A stretch of 64,000 bases of DNA. Source: Nocardia jejuensis NBRC 103114 (GTDB lineage: Bacteria; Actinomycetota; Actinomycetes; Mycobacteriales; Mycobacteriaceae). The notes beneath the pieces are model-generated. The model searched no databases. It was not told the DNA's origin and was given only the letters and a program-made list of their open reading frames with translations. The position numbers were made by a program, and so were the translations under genes. The DNA is taken from NCBI RefSeq assembly GCF_001613145.1, contig NZ_BDBU01000024.1, positions 124,001 to 188,000 of the forward strand, written 5' to 3'. Of the stretch, positions 27,204 to 35,927 are shown piece by piece (position 1 is the first letter of the stretch; each line of letters opens with the position of its first letter).

Positions 27204-28226
27204 TCAGGAGTTCAGAGCGTTCAGAATGTACGGGCGAGCCTTCCACAGCTCGGCTTCCCAGTTCTTCCAGTTGTGCACACCGGCAGCCGGGTAGTCGTAG
27301 ACCGCGTTGATGCCGAGCGAATTGAGCCGCTGCTGGAACAGGCGGGTGGTCACCATCGAGATGGCCTCGATGCCCATGGCGTTACCGGTGTTGAAGACAC
27401 CGATCGCGGAGTTCGGCGCATCGGCCGCACCCGGCAGGCCGCTGGCCGAGGAGATGTACATCGGCAGGTTCTTCAGTTGCGGCGCGAAGACGGCGGGGTC
27501 CATGCGCAGCCACGCCGGGCTCCACGGGGCAGCCATCGAATCCACGTTGAAGCGACCGGAATCGAGCATCATGACGCGAATCGCTTCACGCATACCCGGC
27601 GCGTTCCAGTTCAGCGGACCCGAGAACGAGGACGCGTGCTTGAACTGATCGCGGTGGAACGCGGCCAGGCGAAGCGCGGCCGGGCCGCTCATCGACAGAC
27701 CCACCACGGCGTTGTTGGTGCGCGAAACACCGTAGCCCGCAAGGAAATCCGGAAGTTCCTTGGTCAGGAAGGTTTCCCACTTGTAGGTGTACTTCTGACC
27801 GTTGGTGTTGCTCGCGGTCGCCCAGTCCGCGTACCAGCTGGACTGGCCGCCGACCGGCATCACCAGGGTGACATCGTCGTTCTCGAACTGCTGCTGCGCG
27901 TTCGTCTCGAACGACCAGGCGTTCTTGTCGTCGCGGGCCCGGAGGCCGTCGAGCAGATAGATGGCCTTGTTGCCGCCGTTGCGCGCCCACTGCACCTGGA
28001 CCTTGACCGGTCCCATGCTGGAGGGAACCATCAACTCTTCGAAGCCGCCGGCGGGCGTGCGATGCACGGGACCGAAAGCGGGGGCGGCCATTGCGAGGGT
28101 GGGAGTCGCCACTGCTGCGGCGGTCGGGATTGCCAGTGCCGCGGCGCTAGCAGCCAGAAGTCGTGCGCCCCAGCCGCGGTGAGCTCTACGGCTTCCCTCC
28201 GGCATGACGGACCTGCCGAAACGCAT
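27204..28226 (-). CDS. antigen 85-type mycolyltransferase (FbpA-like)
   Basis: A 340-residue secreted paralogue. The signal peptide ends around TLAMAAPA. The domain has HRTPAGGFEELMVPSSMGPV, VGGQSSWYADW, nucleophile Ser in GLSMSGPAALRLAAFH and base His in GVHNWKNW, so the strongly conserved HSW of antigen 85 is HNW here. The start ATG 28226 has AAGGAG 8 nt upstream. It has its own terminator and a 379-bp upstream gap, so it is probably transcribed alone. Confidence 0.9.
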   Translation of the reverse strand: MRFGRSVMPEGSRRAHRGWGARLLAASAAALAIPTAAAVATPTLAMAAPAFGPVHRTPAGGFEELMVPSSMGPVKVQVQWARNGGNKAIYLLDGLRARDDKNAWSFETNAQQQFENDDVTLVMPVGGQSSWYADWATASNTNGQKYTYKWETFLTKELPDFLAGYGVSRTNNAVVGLSMSGPAALRLAAFHRDQFKHASSFSGPLNWNAPGMREAIRVMMLDSGRFNVDSMAAPWSPAWLRMDPAVFAPQLKNLPMYISSASGLPGAADAPNSAIGVFNTGNAMGIEAISMVTTRLFQQRLNSLGINAVYDYPAAGVHNWKNWEAELWKARPYILNALNS

Positions 28227-28605
28227 GGATACTGCTCCTTCTCTAACTGCTGAAGTTTTTTAGTTGTATCGCGTTCGCACGCACAGTGAAGCCACTGCGC
28301 GCAGACACGATCCGCACTCACAGCGAATCCCGACGCTTCGATGCGAGTGCAGCGCTACCACGGTTGGTTACACATGCGCTCGCTGGAGGGTATTCGACCG
28401 TCCGAGCGGTTGGCAAGGTCACGCTAATGTGTGACTGATTTCCACCATCGCAACCGACCGTAATCGTGCGGTGACCTTATCGCGAATCGCTCGTGATGTC
28501 GCGGCAACGGCTGGAAAGCCTTACGCCCGACCGATGTTCGCGAACGAAAAAACCTGAGCGCGATCGACCATTGCGCTCAGGTGTTCGAACCGGATTCGTT
28601 CCGAT
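28227..28605. other. 379-bp intergenic region between mycolyltransferase genes
   Basis: Contains the terminator at 28552-28582 and the presumed promoter of the gene at 27204. No coding sequence is seen. Confidence 0.6.
28552..28582 (-). terminator. Rho-independent terminator after the 28606 mycolyltransferase
   Basis: Arms ACCTGAGCGC (28552-28561) and complement (28573-28582) with an 11-nt loop. On the minus strand the stem is followed directly by a run of T residues. It is one of the most canonical terminators in the window. Confidence 0.88.
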
Positions 28606-29637
28606 TCAGCCGATGTTCGCACTCATGTCCGGGAGCATCTTGTAGACCTGATCGGCCCAGTACCCCCAGCTGTGCACGCCGGCCGGCGTGTAGTCGAACA
28701 CGATATTGCTCGGCCCCAGCGAGTCCATGCGGGCCTGGAAGGCACGGGTATTGGCCAGCGCGACGGTCTCGAGTCCGGAGGCATTGGTCAGGTTGAACGC
28801 GTCCAGCGGCGAGTTCACCACATCGCGCGGTCCGGGAACGCCGTTTCCGCTGGAGATCCACAGCCGGGTTCCGTTCGCGCGCAGCATCGGCGCGAAGACG
28901 AAAGGATCGTTGCGCAACCACAATTCGCTCCACGGCGGGCCCCACATCGAGTCGATGTTGTAGCCGCCGGCATCGAGCAGCGCCAGGCGCAGCGCCTCGC
29001 GCATACCGGGCGCGGAGATATTGAGATAACCGGAATATGATGCGGCATAACGGAACTGATCCGGGTGATACGCTGCGAGCACCAGCGCGGCGCTACCGCC
29101 CATCGACAATCCGAGTACGCCGTTCCCATTGGGGTTGAATCCCAGCCGGGCAGCGAGCGCATCGCGCAGATCCCGGGTCAGGAAGGTCTCCCAGGCATAG
29201 GGCGACGGCTGGCCGTTCGTGTTACTGGCCGCCACCCAGTCCGAATAGAAGCTGGACTGGCCGCCCACCGGCATGACCACATTGATGTTCCAGGCCGTGA
29301 GCACGCGCTCGATGTCGGTGTCGATCTCCCAGCCGGACAGATCATTGCGGGCCCGGAGTCCGTCCAGCGCGTAGACCACACGCTGGGTATTGCCGTCGGC
29401 CGCACGGAAGACGCGCGACTTGATCGGCCCCATGCTCGAGTCGACCCAGAAGTCGAATCCGCCGGGGTCGAAGGACGCCGCGGCGGGCGCGGCGCCACCG
29501 CCGACGGCCACCGCCATGGGAACGACGGCCACCGCCATGGGTAATGCCAGAGCGAGGGCCAGCCCCGCCACCGAGCGGCGCAGCATGGTGCGCCCCACTC
29601 GTACCGCTCCCGAACCGACCACTCGAACAGACCGCAT
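28606..29637 (-). CDS. antigen 85-type mycolyltransferase, FDPxGFDFWVDS subgroup
   Basis: A 343-residue secreted enzyme with the subgroup start FDPGGFDFWVDSSMGPIKSR, VGGQSSFYSDW, Ser in GLSMGGSAALVLAAYH and His in GVHSWGYW. The signal-peptide region holds a 21-bp tandem duplication (29503-29523 and 29524-29544), giving a repeated PMAVAV. ATG 29637 has AAAGGCGAG upstream. It lacks the Ser/Gly-rich loop of the three genes to its right. Confidence 0.9.
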   Translation of the reverse strand: MRSVRVVGSGAVRVGRTMLRRSVAGLALALALPMAVAVVPMAVAVGGGAAPAAASFDPGGFDFWVDSSMGPIKSRVFRAADGNTQRVVYALDGLRARNDLSGWEIDTDIERVLTAWNINVVMPVGGQSSFYSDWVAASNTNGQPSPYAWETFLTRDLRDALAARLGFNPNGNGVLGLSMGGSAALVLAAYHPDQFRYAASYSGYLNISAPGMREALRLALLDAGGYNIDSMWGPPWSELWLRNDPFVFAPMLRANGTRLWISSGNGVPGPRDVVNSPLDAFNLTNASGLETVALANTRAFQARMDSLGPSNIVFDYTPAGVHSWGYWADQVYKMLPDMSANIG

Positions 29638-29770
29638 CGACTCGCCTTTCGTGATCATCGTTGACCACACCCGAATTGCCGGAAACGCTGCCGCTCTGAA
29701 GTTTCACTACAAGTCGTTATTCGGAGCGGATGTCCGGAGAACCACGCCGGGATGCGGAATCGTGATAAGT

Positions 29771-29798
29771 AAGGCCCCGCCTTTCGAGGCGGGGCCTT
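29771..29798 (-). terminator. terminator after the 29810 mycolyltransferase
   Basis: A perfect 11-bp stem (29771-29781 and 29788-29798) with a 6-nt loop, just past the stop of the 29810 gene. It reads into CTTACTTAT on the minus strand. Confidence 0.8.
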
Positions 29799-29809
29799 CC
29801 GACCAGCTA

Positions 29810-30853
29810 TTACCCGATATTCGCCGACATGTCCGGAATCATCCGGTACGCCTCGTCCTGCCAGTTGGTCCAGGCGTGCAATCCCGCGGGCGGGAAGGAC
29901 CACACCACGTTCTGCGCCCCGAGGAAATTCATCTGCGCCTGGAACGCTCTGGTATTGGCCAGCGCGAGCGTCTCCAGCGGCCCGCCACGAATCAATCGAT
30001 CCGCGGCCGCGCCGAGCGGGATGTCCAGATCCTGTTGCATCGGCGTGCCGCTGCCCGCCGCGATCCACAGCCGGGTGTTGTTCGCGATCAGGGTGGGGGC
30101 GAACACGAATGGATCCATGTGCAGCCACTGTGGGCCCCACGGCGGGGCCATCGAGTCCACGTTGTAGCCGCCGGCGTCGATCATGGCCACGCGGATCAGC
30201 TCGCGCATGGACGGCGCGGAGATGTTCAGGTAGCCGGAGAACGAACCGGCGTAACTGAATTGGTCCGGGTGGTAGGCCGCCAGGGTCAGCGCGCCGGAGC
30301 CGCCCATGGACAGACCGAAGATGCCGTTGCGATTCGGGTTGAAGCCCAGCCGATCTCGCAGCGCCCAGCGCAGCTGGTTGCTCAGGAAGGTCTCCCAGTC
30401 GTACCGGTAGCTCTTGCCCGGTCCGGCGCTGAGCACCTCGGTCACGCCGGAGCCGGTCTGTGCGGAGGAGCCCGCGCCGCCCGGCACGCCGAAGAACGAG
30501 CTGGGGGCGTTCCAGTCGGCGTAGAAGCTGGACATGCCGCCGACCGGCATCACCACATTGATGTTCCAGCTGGTCAGTACCTGCGCGACATTGGTGTCGA
30601 TCTCCCAGCCGCTCAGATTCTCCCCGGCTCGCTGGCCGTCGAGGGCGTAGACGACGCGGTTGGTGTTCCCGTCGGCCGCGCGGAAGATACGGGACTTGAT
30701 CGGACCCATGACCGGGGAGTCGACCCAGAAGTCGAAACCGCTCGGATCGAATGCCGCTGTGGCGGTACCGGATCCGGTCACTGCGACGCCGAGCGGAAGC
30801 AGCAATGATGCCGCTACTCCCAGAACCACCCGTTTGAAACCACTACCCCGCAT
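29810..30853 (-). CDS. antigen 85-type mycolyltransferase, FDPxGFDFWVDS subgroup
   Basis: A 347-residue secreted paralogue: FDPSGFDFWVDSPVMGPIK, then VGGMSSFYADW (Met in place of the usual Gln), Ser in GLSMGGSGALTLAAYH and His in GLHAWTNW (HAW rather than HSW). A Gly/Ser-rich loop of about 25 residues (FFGVPGGAGSSAQTGSG) lies between the substrate motif and GPGKSYRYDWETF. ATG 30853 begins MRGSGFKRVVLG, a normal signal peptide; the extension to 30958 is not signal-like. Terminators lie on both sides. Confidence 0.88.
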   Translation of the reverse strand: MRGSGFKRVVLGVAASLLLPLGVAVTGSGTATAAFDPSGFDFWVDSPVMGPIKSRIFRAADGNTNRVVYALDGQRAGENLSGWEIDTNVAQVLTSWNINVVMPVGGMSSFYADWNAPSSFFGVPGGAGSSAQTGSGVTEVLSAGPGKSYRYDWETFLSNQLRWALRDRLGFNPNRNGIFGLSMGGSGALTLAAYHPDQFSYAGSFSGYLNISAPSMRELIRVAMIDAGGYNVDSMAPPWGPQWLHMDPFVFAPTLIANNTRLWIAAGSGTPMQQDLDIPLGAAADRLIRGGPLETLALANTRAFQAQMNFLGAQNVVWSFPPAGLHAWTNWQDEAYRMIPDMSANIG

Positions 30854-31073
30854 CTCTCCGACCCTCTCGTTGGAGCTGAAACCGATCTCGCAGACAGAGA
30901 AATCTTCGAACTGGCATGCCGTGACCGCCATCGGCCGATGGCACTGTTCACGCATCATCGCTGATCCTGCGCGCAGATCGAATGACCAACTCGCCGTGTC
31001 GGTCGTGTCCCGGCCGTCGAGTCCGTAAAGAGACCTACCAGTCGGTACCGATCGCCGACCCGCAGAACGCCGA

Positions 31074-31103
31074 CAGGCCCCCGCCTCGAAAGGCGGGGGC
31101 CTG
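31074..31103 (-). terminator. terminator after the 31154 mycolyltransferase
   Basis: A perfect 12-bp stem (31074-31085 and 31092-31103) with loop TCGAAA, downstream of the 31154 stop. It is near-identical in core sequence (CCCGCC TCGAAA GGCGGG) to the terminator at 29771, pointing to duplication of gene plus terminator. Confidence 0.8.
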
Positions 31104-31153
31104 CGGTTGCCGATGATTCAGGCGAAGCCTGAGCTATTGAAAGGGCCGGGCGA

Positions 31154-32251
31154 TCACCCGATGTTGTTGGACAGGTCCGGAATCATCCGGTAGACCTCGG
31201 ACGCCCAGTTGTTCCAGTTGTGCACACCGGTCGCCGGGAAGTCGTAGTTGACGTTGTTGGCGCCGATCGAGGCCATCCGAACCTGGAAGGCACGAGTGTT
31301 GGCCAGTGCCAGGGCTTCCAGCGGCATGCCCTGGATGACCGACATGACCGAGGTGACGTCGCCCGCGCTGGGGATGGCGCTCGCCGCGGAGATCCACAGG
31401 CGAGTGTTGTTGTCCTTCAGGCGCGGCGCGAAGACGAACGGGTCCATGCGCAGCCACTGCGGGCCCCACGGCGGAGCCATCGAGTCCACGTTGTAGCCGC
31501 CGGCGTCGATCATGGCGAGGCGGATGGCCTCACGCATGCCGGGGGCGGAGATGTTCAGGTAGCCCGAGAACGAACCCGCGAAGCTGAACTGGTCCGGGTG
31601 GTAGGCCGCCAGGGTCAGCGCACCGGAACCGCCCATGGACAGACCGAAGATGCCGTTGTGGTTCGGGTTGAAGCCGAGACGACCGCTGAGCGCGTTGCGC
31701 AGGTCCTGGGTGATGAAGGTTTCCCAGGTGTAGCGGTAGCTCTTGCCGGGACCGCCGGAGAGCAGGTTGAACGCGCCCGAACCCGAGGAGGAGCCCGAGG
31801 CCGAACCCGAGGAGGACAGCGTGCCCGAACCGGACGCGGAGCCGCTGCCGTCACCGGAGCCGAGGATGCTGCTCGCGGCGTTCCAGTCGGCGTAGAAGCT
31901 GGACTGGCCGCCGATCGGCATGACCACGTTGATATTGGCCGCGGTGAGCGCACGCGCGACGTCGGTGTCGTTCTCCCAGCCGTTGAGGTCCTGGCGGGCA
32001 CGCATGCCGTCCAGGGCGTACACGACGCGCGACGTATTGCCGTCGGCCGCGCGGAAGACTCGGGACTTGACCGGTCCCATGGACGCGGAATCGACCCAGA
32101 AGTCGAAACCGGAGGGATCGAAGGCCGCGTTCGCGGTGCCGCCCACCCCTGCCACCGAAACCCCGAGGGGCATCAGCATCGCCAGTGCGACCCCGACCAC
32201 GGATTTCTTGAGCCAACCGCCGTGAGATCTCTGACGTCTATCGCCTCGCAT
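31154..32251 (-). CDS. antigen 85-type mycolyltransferase with Ser/Gly-rich loop
   Basis: A 365-residue secreted paralogue: FDPSGFDFWVDSASMGPVK, IGGQSSFYADW, Ser in GLSMGGSGALTLAAYH, His in GVHNWNNW. Between the substrate motif and GPGKSYRYTWETF sits the longest low-complexity loop of the group, over 35 residues of almost only Ser and Gly with a few Ala, Thr and Asp. It is very close to the 29810 copy through the middle (PGMREAIRLAMIDAGGYNVD), suggesting a recent duplication. ATG 32251 follows AAAGG at a long spacing. Confidence 0.9.
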   Translation of the reverse strand: MRGDRRQRSHGGWLKKSVVGVALAMLMPLGVSVAGVGGTANAAFDPSGFDFWVDSASMGPVKSRVFRAADGNTSRVVYALDGMRARQDLNGWENDTDVARALTAANINVVMPIGGQSSFYADWNAASSILGSGDGSGSASGSGTLSSSGSASGSSSGSGAFNLLSGGPGKSYRYTWETFITQDLRNALSGRLGFNPNHNGIFGLSMGGSGALTLAAYHPDQFSFAGSFSGYLNISAPGMREAIRLAMIDAGGYNVDSMAPPWGPQWLRMDPFVFAPRLKDNNTRLWISAASAIPSAGDVTSVMSVIQGMPLEALALANTRAFQVRMASIGANNVNYDFPATGVHNWNNWASEVYRMIPDLSNNIG

Positions 32252-32539
32252 GTATTTGTCCGGCCTTTCGTGTCATCGGCTTTTTCTGTCTGCCATGTGT
32301 TCGTGACCACGGCAGAGGTCTCGGGGAGCCTATCGTGGTTCGACTGACGGAGCGTTATCAGTTTGTGACGAAAGTGACCGGTACCACTGTTTACGAGGAA
32401 TGTGGTCCAGACCAGCGCCTCGATAGAACGCAACAGACAAAATACGCCTCGCCGGACTCATTCGCCACAGCTATCACTCGAGACCACGCGAAAGGCCTTG
32501 CACACCATCAGCATCCACCGTCTCGAGAAGTGAGCGCGC

Positions 32540-33607
32540 TCATCCGATATGCGCCGACAGATCGGGGATCATCCGGGTCAGTTCGGCGTTCCAGTTGTTC
32601 CAGTTGTGCACACCCAGTGCTGGGAAGTCGTAGACCACATTGCCGCCGCCGAGACCGGCGTACCGGGTCTGGAAGGACTTGGTGCCGACCAGGGCGACCG
32701 CCTCGATGCCCATGGCATTGACGGTCGCGGCATTGATGCCGTCCACCGATTGCGGCAGGCCGCTGCCCGCCGAGATGTACAGGCGGGTGTTGTTCGCCTT
32801 CAGCTTGGGCGCGAACTGATACGGGTCCAGATGCTGCCATTTGCCGGTGTCCTTGGCCGCGGCCATCGCCTCGACATTGAAACCGCCGCAATCGAGCATG
32901 GCGACCCGGATGGCCTCACGCATGCCGGGCACCGAGAGGCTGAGCGCACCGGAGAACGAACCCGCATAGGCGAACTGATCGGGATGGAACGCCGCCATCA
33001 TCAGCGCCGCGCCGCCGCTCATCGACAATCCGAAGATGCCGTTGCGAGTCACGCTGAAGCCCAATCGATCTCGCACGGCATTGCGCAGGTCGGTGGTGAG
33101 GAAGGTTTCCCACTTGTACGGGGTGGACTTGCCCGGCCCGCCGGAAAGCGCCTGCGTCGCACCGGAGCCGGTTCCGCCCGAGGTGCCCGCGGGCACGCCC
33201 AGGAAGGTGCTCGCGGAGGTCCAGTCCGCGTACCAGCTCGACTGGCCGCCGACCGGCATGACCACATTGATGTTCGCCGCGGTCAGCGCGCGAGCGGCAT
33301 CGGTCTCGATCTCCCAGCCGTTGAGGTCGTCGCGGGCGCGCTGACCGTCCAGCGCGTAGACCACCCGGTCGGTATTGCCGTCGGCCGCACGGAAAATGCG
33401 CGATTTGATCGGGCCCATGCTCGAGTCGACCCAGAAATCGAACCCGGACGGATCGAACGCGGCGTGCGCGACGCCGGTTCCCGCCACCGTTCCACCGAGC
33501 GGCACCGTGGCCGCCAGCGCCAGGCTCAGCACGGTGCCGCGCAGCCATCTCCGTGGCCTCGAATTGTGCTGCCCCCGAACGAACATGCCCACGCCCCGCA
33601 TCCTCAT
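32540..33607 (-). CDS. antigen 85-type mycolyltransferase, FDPxGFDFWVDS subgroup
   Basis: The last and rightmost mycolyltransferase, about 355 residues: FDPSGFDFWVDSSMGPIK, VGGQSSWYADW, Ser in GLSMSGGAALMMAAFH, His in GVHNWNNW. It shares GLSMSG and SSWYADW with the 27204 gene although it belongs to the other subgroup, and it carries a Gly/Thr-rich loop (GVPAGTSGGTGSG). It differs near the acid region (NVEAMAAAKDTGKWQHLDPYQF). Starts at 33619, 33607 and 33601 are all in frame; 33607 was chosen for the GGAAGG before it. Confidence 0.88.
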   Translation of the reverse strand: MRMRGVGMFVRGQHNSRPRRWLRGTVLSLALAATVPLGGTVAGTGVAHAAFDPSGFDFWVDSSMGPIKSRIFRAADGNTDRVVYALDGQRARDDLNGWEIETDAARALTAANINVVMPVGGQSSWYADWTSASTFLGVPAGTSGGTGSGATQALSGGPGKSTPYKWETFLTTDLRNAVRDRLGFSVTRNGIFGLSMSGGAALMMAAFHPDQFAYAGSFSGALSLSVPGMREAIRVAMLDCGGFNVEAMAAAKDTGKWQHLDPYQFAPKLKANNTRLYISAGSGLPQSVDGINAATVNAMGIEAVALVGTKSFQTRYAGLGGGNVVYDFPALGVHNWNNWNAELTRMIPDLSAHIG

Positions 33608-33917
33608 CAGGCCTTCCATCTGTGCGCGGGTCTCCCCCGCAAGAGCCCGTTAGTATTGCGACAACCGTTGCGGCACATGAATTGTGGGCCGTAGCGAGCG
33701 TCTTCGTGGAGCCTATCGTGAAACCCACTCCCCGGTGTTACCGAATCGAGATGGAACTCGAGATTCACAGCCCCGAAGCGTGATAATGGGGACAAATACC
33801 AACTTTCGGTTCTCGGGACTTCACCCCGCGCTATCGGCAAACCCGCCACGTAATCGACACCCGAATGCGAAAACCCCCGCGTCCATATTCGGACGCGGGG
33901 GTTGCTTGCTTTTGTGC
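33608..33917. other. 310-bp intergenic region between fbp array and aftB
   Basis: Holds the aftB-side terminator at 33872-33903 and the upstream region of the 32540 gene, including a 13-bp motif at 33708-33720 also found upstream of the 31154 gene. No gene is seen. Confidence 0.6.
33872..33903 (-). terminator. terminator ending the glf-glfT2-PAP2-ubiA-aftB operon
   Basis: A perfect 13-bp stem (33872-33884 and 33891-33903) with loop ATATTC, 15 bp after the aftB stop. On the minus strand it runs into TTTTCGC. Confidence 0.85.
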
Positions 33918-35927
33918 TTATTTCGGCGGAGCCGTGGGATCCACGAGCCCGCACCGCTCGATCTCGTACTTGGGCACGCGATCGATGCGGTACTTCGAGA
34001 ACTCCAGCGCCTGCTGCACATTGTGCCGCCACCGATCGAACGTCAGCGGCGAACGCGAGGAGGACAGCAGGTCCTGGGTCGCGGGGCAGCTCAGCGCGGT
34101 GCGCGCCTGAGTCACCCAGCGCTCGTCCATGTACCAGGGCAGCCACGGATGCTTGTCGACCATGCCGGCATCGACCACGACCCAGTCCGGGTAGAGGTTC
34201 TTGTCGTGCCCGATGCGACCGTCCGCGAGCCGTTCGGTATGCGCGGCAAGCGGATACGCCAGGCCCATCTGGTCCACGACGCGCACGCTCAGCGGAACGT
34301 TCATGCTCGTCATGCCCAGATTGAGGAAGAACACGGTGTGCTCCGGACCGGTCTCGGGGACCGGAGCCGGGGCGGGCGCGACGTACCACATCATGTAGGA
34401 CGGGGAATTGAGCAGCAGGCCGCCCTCGGGGGTGTTCGCGATATCGCGAACCATGGCGCGCATGCGCGGGTAGTCCAGGTAGTCCTCGGCGCGGATCGGG
34501 TGATCGTGGCCGGTGTTGAGGACGTAGTAGACCCGCTCGTCCACGATGCCCGAGGAGCTGATCTTGGTGCCGGACTTGATGGCCGTGGTGTTCGCCGCGA
34601 AGAGCGCCCAGCCCGCGGTTCCGGCGAAAGCCGCCAGCACCGCCACGAAAGCCCAGTCGCGACCACGGATTCCGGCCACGCCGTTCGCCAGTGCCGCCGG
34701 AACGCGCACCGGGAGCACCGCCACCGGCAGCAGCAGCGAGAACAACTGCGGCAGCAGCATGCGGCCGTGCATGAAGTCACCGCCGACGCGGATCTCGTAG
34801 ACGACGAGCAGCAGTCCGCTGCCGACCATGAGCGTGACCACGGCGGCCGGGGTGCGCAGCCAGAGGCTGAAGCGGTGGATCCGCCCGCGCAGGCTGGTGT
34901 CCTGAGCCTGATCGCCTGTTTCCGACCGGCGGTCCGCAGCACCGGGATCCCGGCGCGACCACATCGCCAGCGCCGCCGCGACCGCGAGCACCAGCAGTGG
35001 CACCCACAGCCAGTACGGCCCGACCAGATCCCACAGGTAGACGAACCCCTGCTTCCACTTCGCGCCGCCGGCGTCCTTGGCCACGGCCGTGTTCGGGTAG
35101 GGCAGGCCGTAGTAGCCCATCCGCCAGATCTGATAGCAGATCGGCACCAGACCCGCGACCGCCACCACCACGACCCGGAACACCCAGGGGCGCAGGCGAG
35201 TCTCGGGCAGCGGCGCGAGGAAGATCATCATCAGGGCCAGCGCGCCGACCAGTGTCATCTCCGGCCGGATCAGCGGGGACAGCCCGGCGAAGAACACCAG
35301 CCCGAAAAAGCTTCCCAGCCGGACCTTCTCGGCCTGACTCCAGCGAATCAGCCACCACCACAGCACCGCCAGCCAGCAGATGACCAGGCTGGACTCCAGG
35401 CCGGAGGTGGCGTAGTCGCGGGCCGGGGGCACCGCGATGTAGACGAGCATGCCCGCGGGCAGCAGCAGGCCCGAACCCGTTCCGCCCCACAGCCGCGCCG
35501 CCCCGAGCATGGCGAACACGACCGCCAGCACCGAGAGCGTGAGCGCGATGCCGAGCACCACGTACTCCAGGCGCAACTGGGTCAGCCAGCTGAAGAACCA
35601 GACCAGATAGGTCCAGGCCGTGCTGGTATTGGCTTCGACCCGCTCACCCGCGTTGAAGACCGGGCCGTTGCCCGCCAGCAGATTGCGGACGGTGCGCAGC
35701 ACGATCAGGCCGTCGTCGGCGATCCAGCGCCGCTGCCAGCCGCCGGCCGCGAAAAGTGTCGCGGTCAGCAATATCCCACCGATGAAGACGCTGCGAGATA
35801 GTCGCGAGGAGCGCACGGCCGATTCGCCCGCACGCCGACGGACGCCACCGACCGGCAACTGTGCGGTCGGCGCGCCCCCCTCTCGCTCTTCTCCCACTTC
35901 CACGTCAGGTGAGATAGACAGCGACAC
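33918..35927 (-). CDS. aftB: terminal beta-(1-2)-arabinofuranosyltransferase AftB
   Basis: GT-C membrane enzyme that caps arabinan with the terminal beta-arabinose, the site later mycolated. The 669 residues have a cytoplasmic leader, about ten membrane segments and the catalytic Asp pair D71-D72 in RRWIADDGLI in the first external loop, followed by AGERVEANTSTAWTYLVW; a soluble C-terminal domain closes it. It starts at GTG 35927, 23 bp inside ubiA; a GTG at 35903, just past the ubiA stop, is an alternative. The order matches Rv3805c. Confidence 0.92.
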   Translation of the reverse strand: MSLSISPDVEVGEEREGGAPTAQLPVGGVRRRAGESAVRSSRLSRSVFIGGILLTATLFAAGGWQRRWIADDGLIVLRTVRNLLAGNGPVFNAGERVEANTSTAWTYLVWFFSWLTQLRLEYVVLGIALTLSVLAVVFAMLGAARLWGGTGSGLLLPAGMLVYIAVPPARDYATSGLESSLVICWLAVLWWWLIRWSQAEKVRLGSFFGLVFFAGLSPLIRPEMTLVGALALMMIFLAPLPETRLRPWVFRVVVVAVAGLVPICYQIWRMGYYGLPYPNTAVAKDAGGAKWKQGFVYLWDLVGPYWLWVPLLVLAVAAALAMWSRRDPGAADRRSETGDQAQDTSLRGRIHRFSLWLRTPAAVVTLMVGSGLLLVVYEIRVGGDFMHGRMLLPQLFSLLLPVAVLPVRVPAALANGVAGIRGRDWAFVAVLAAFAGTAGWALFAANTTAIKSGTKISSSGIVDERVYYVLNTGHDHPIRAEDYLDYPRMRAMVRDIANTPEGGLLLNSPSYMMWYVAPAPAPVPETGPEHTVFFLNLGMTSMNVPLSVRVVDQMGLAYPLAAHTERLADGRIGHDKNLYPDWVVVDAGMVDKHPWLPWYMDERWVTQARTALSCPATQDLLSSSRSPLTFDRWRHNVQQALEFSKYRIDRVPKYEIERCGLVDPTAPPK

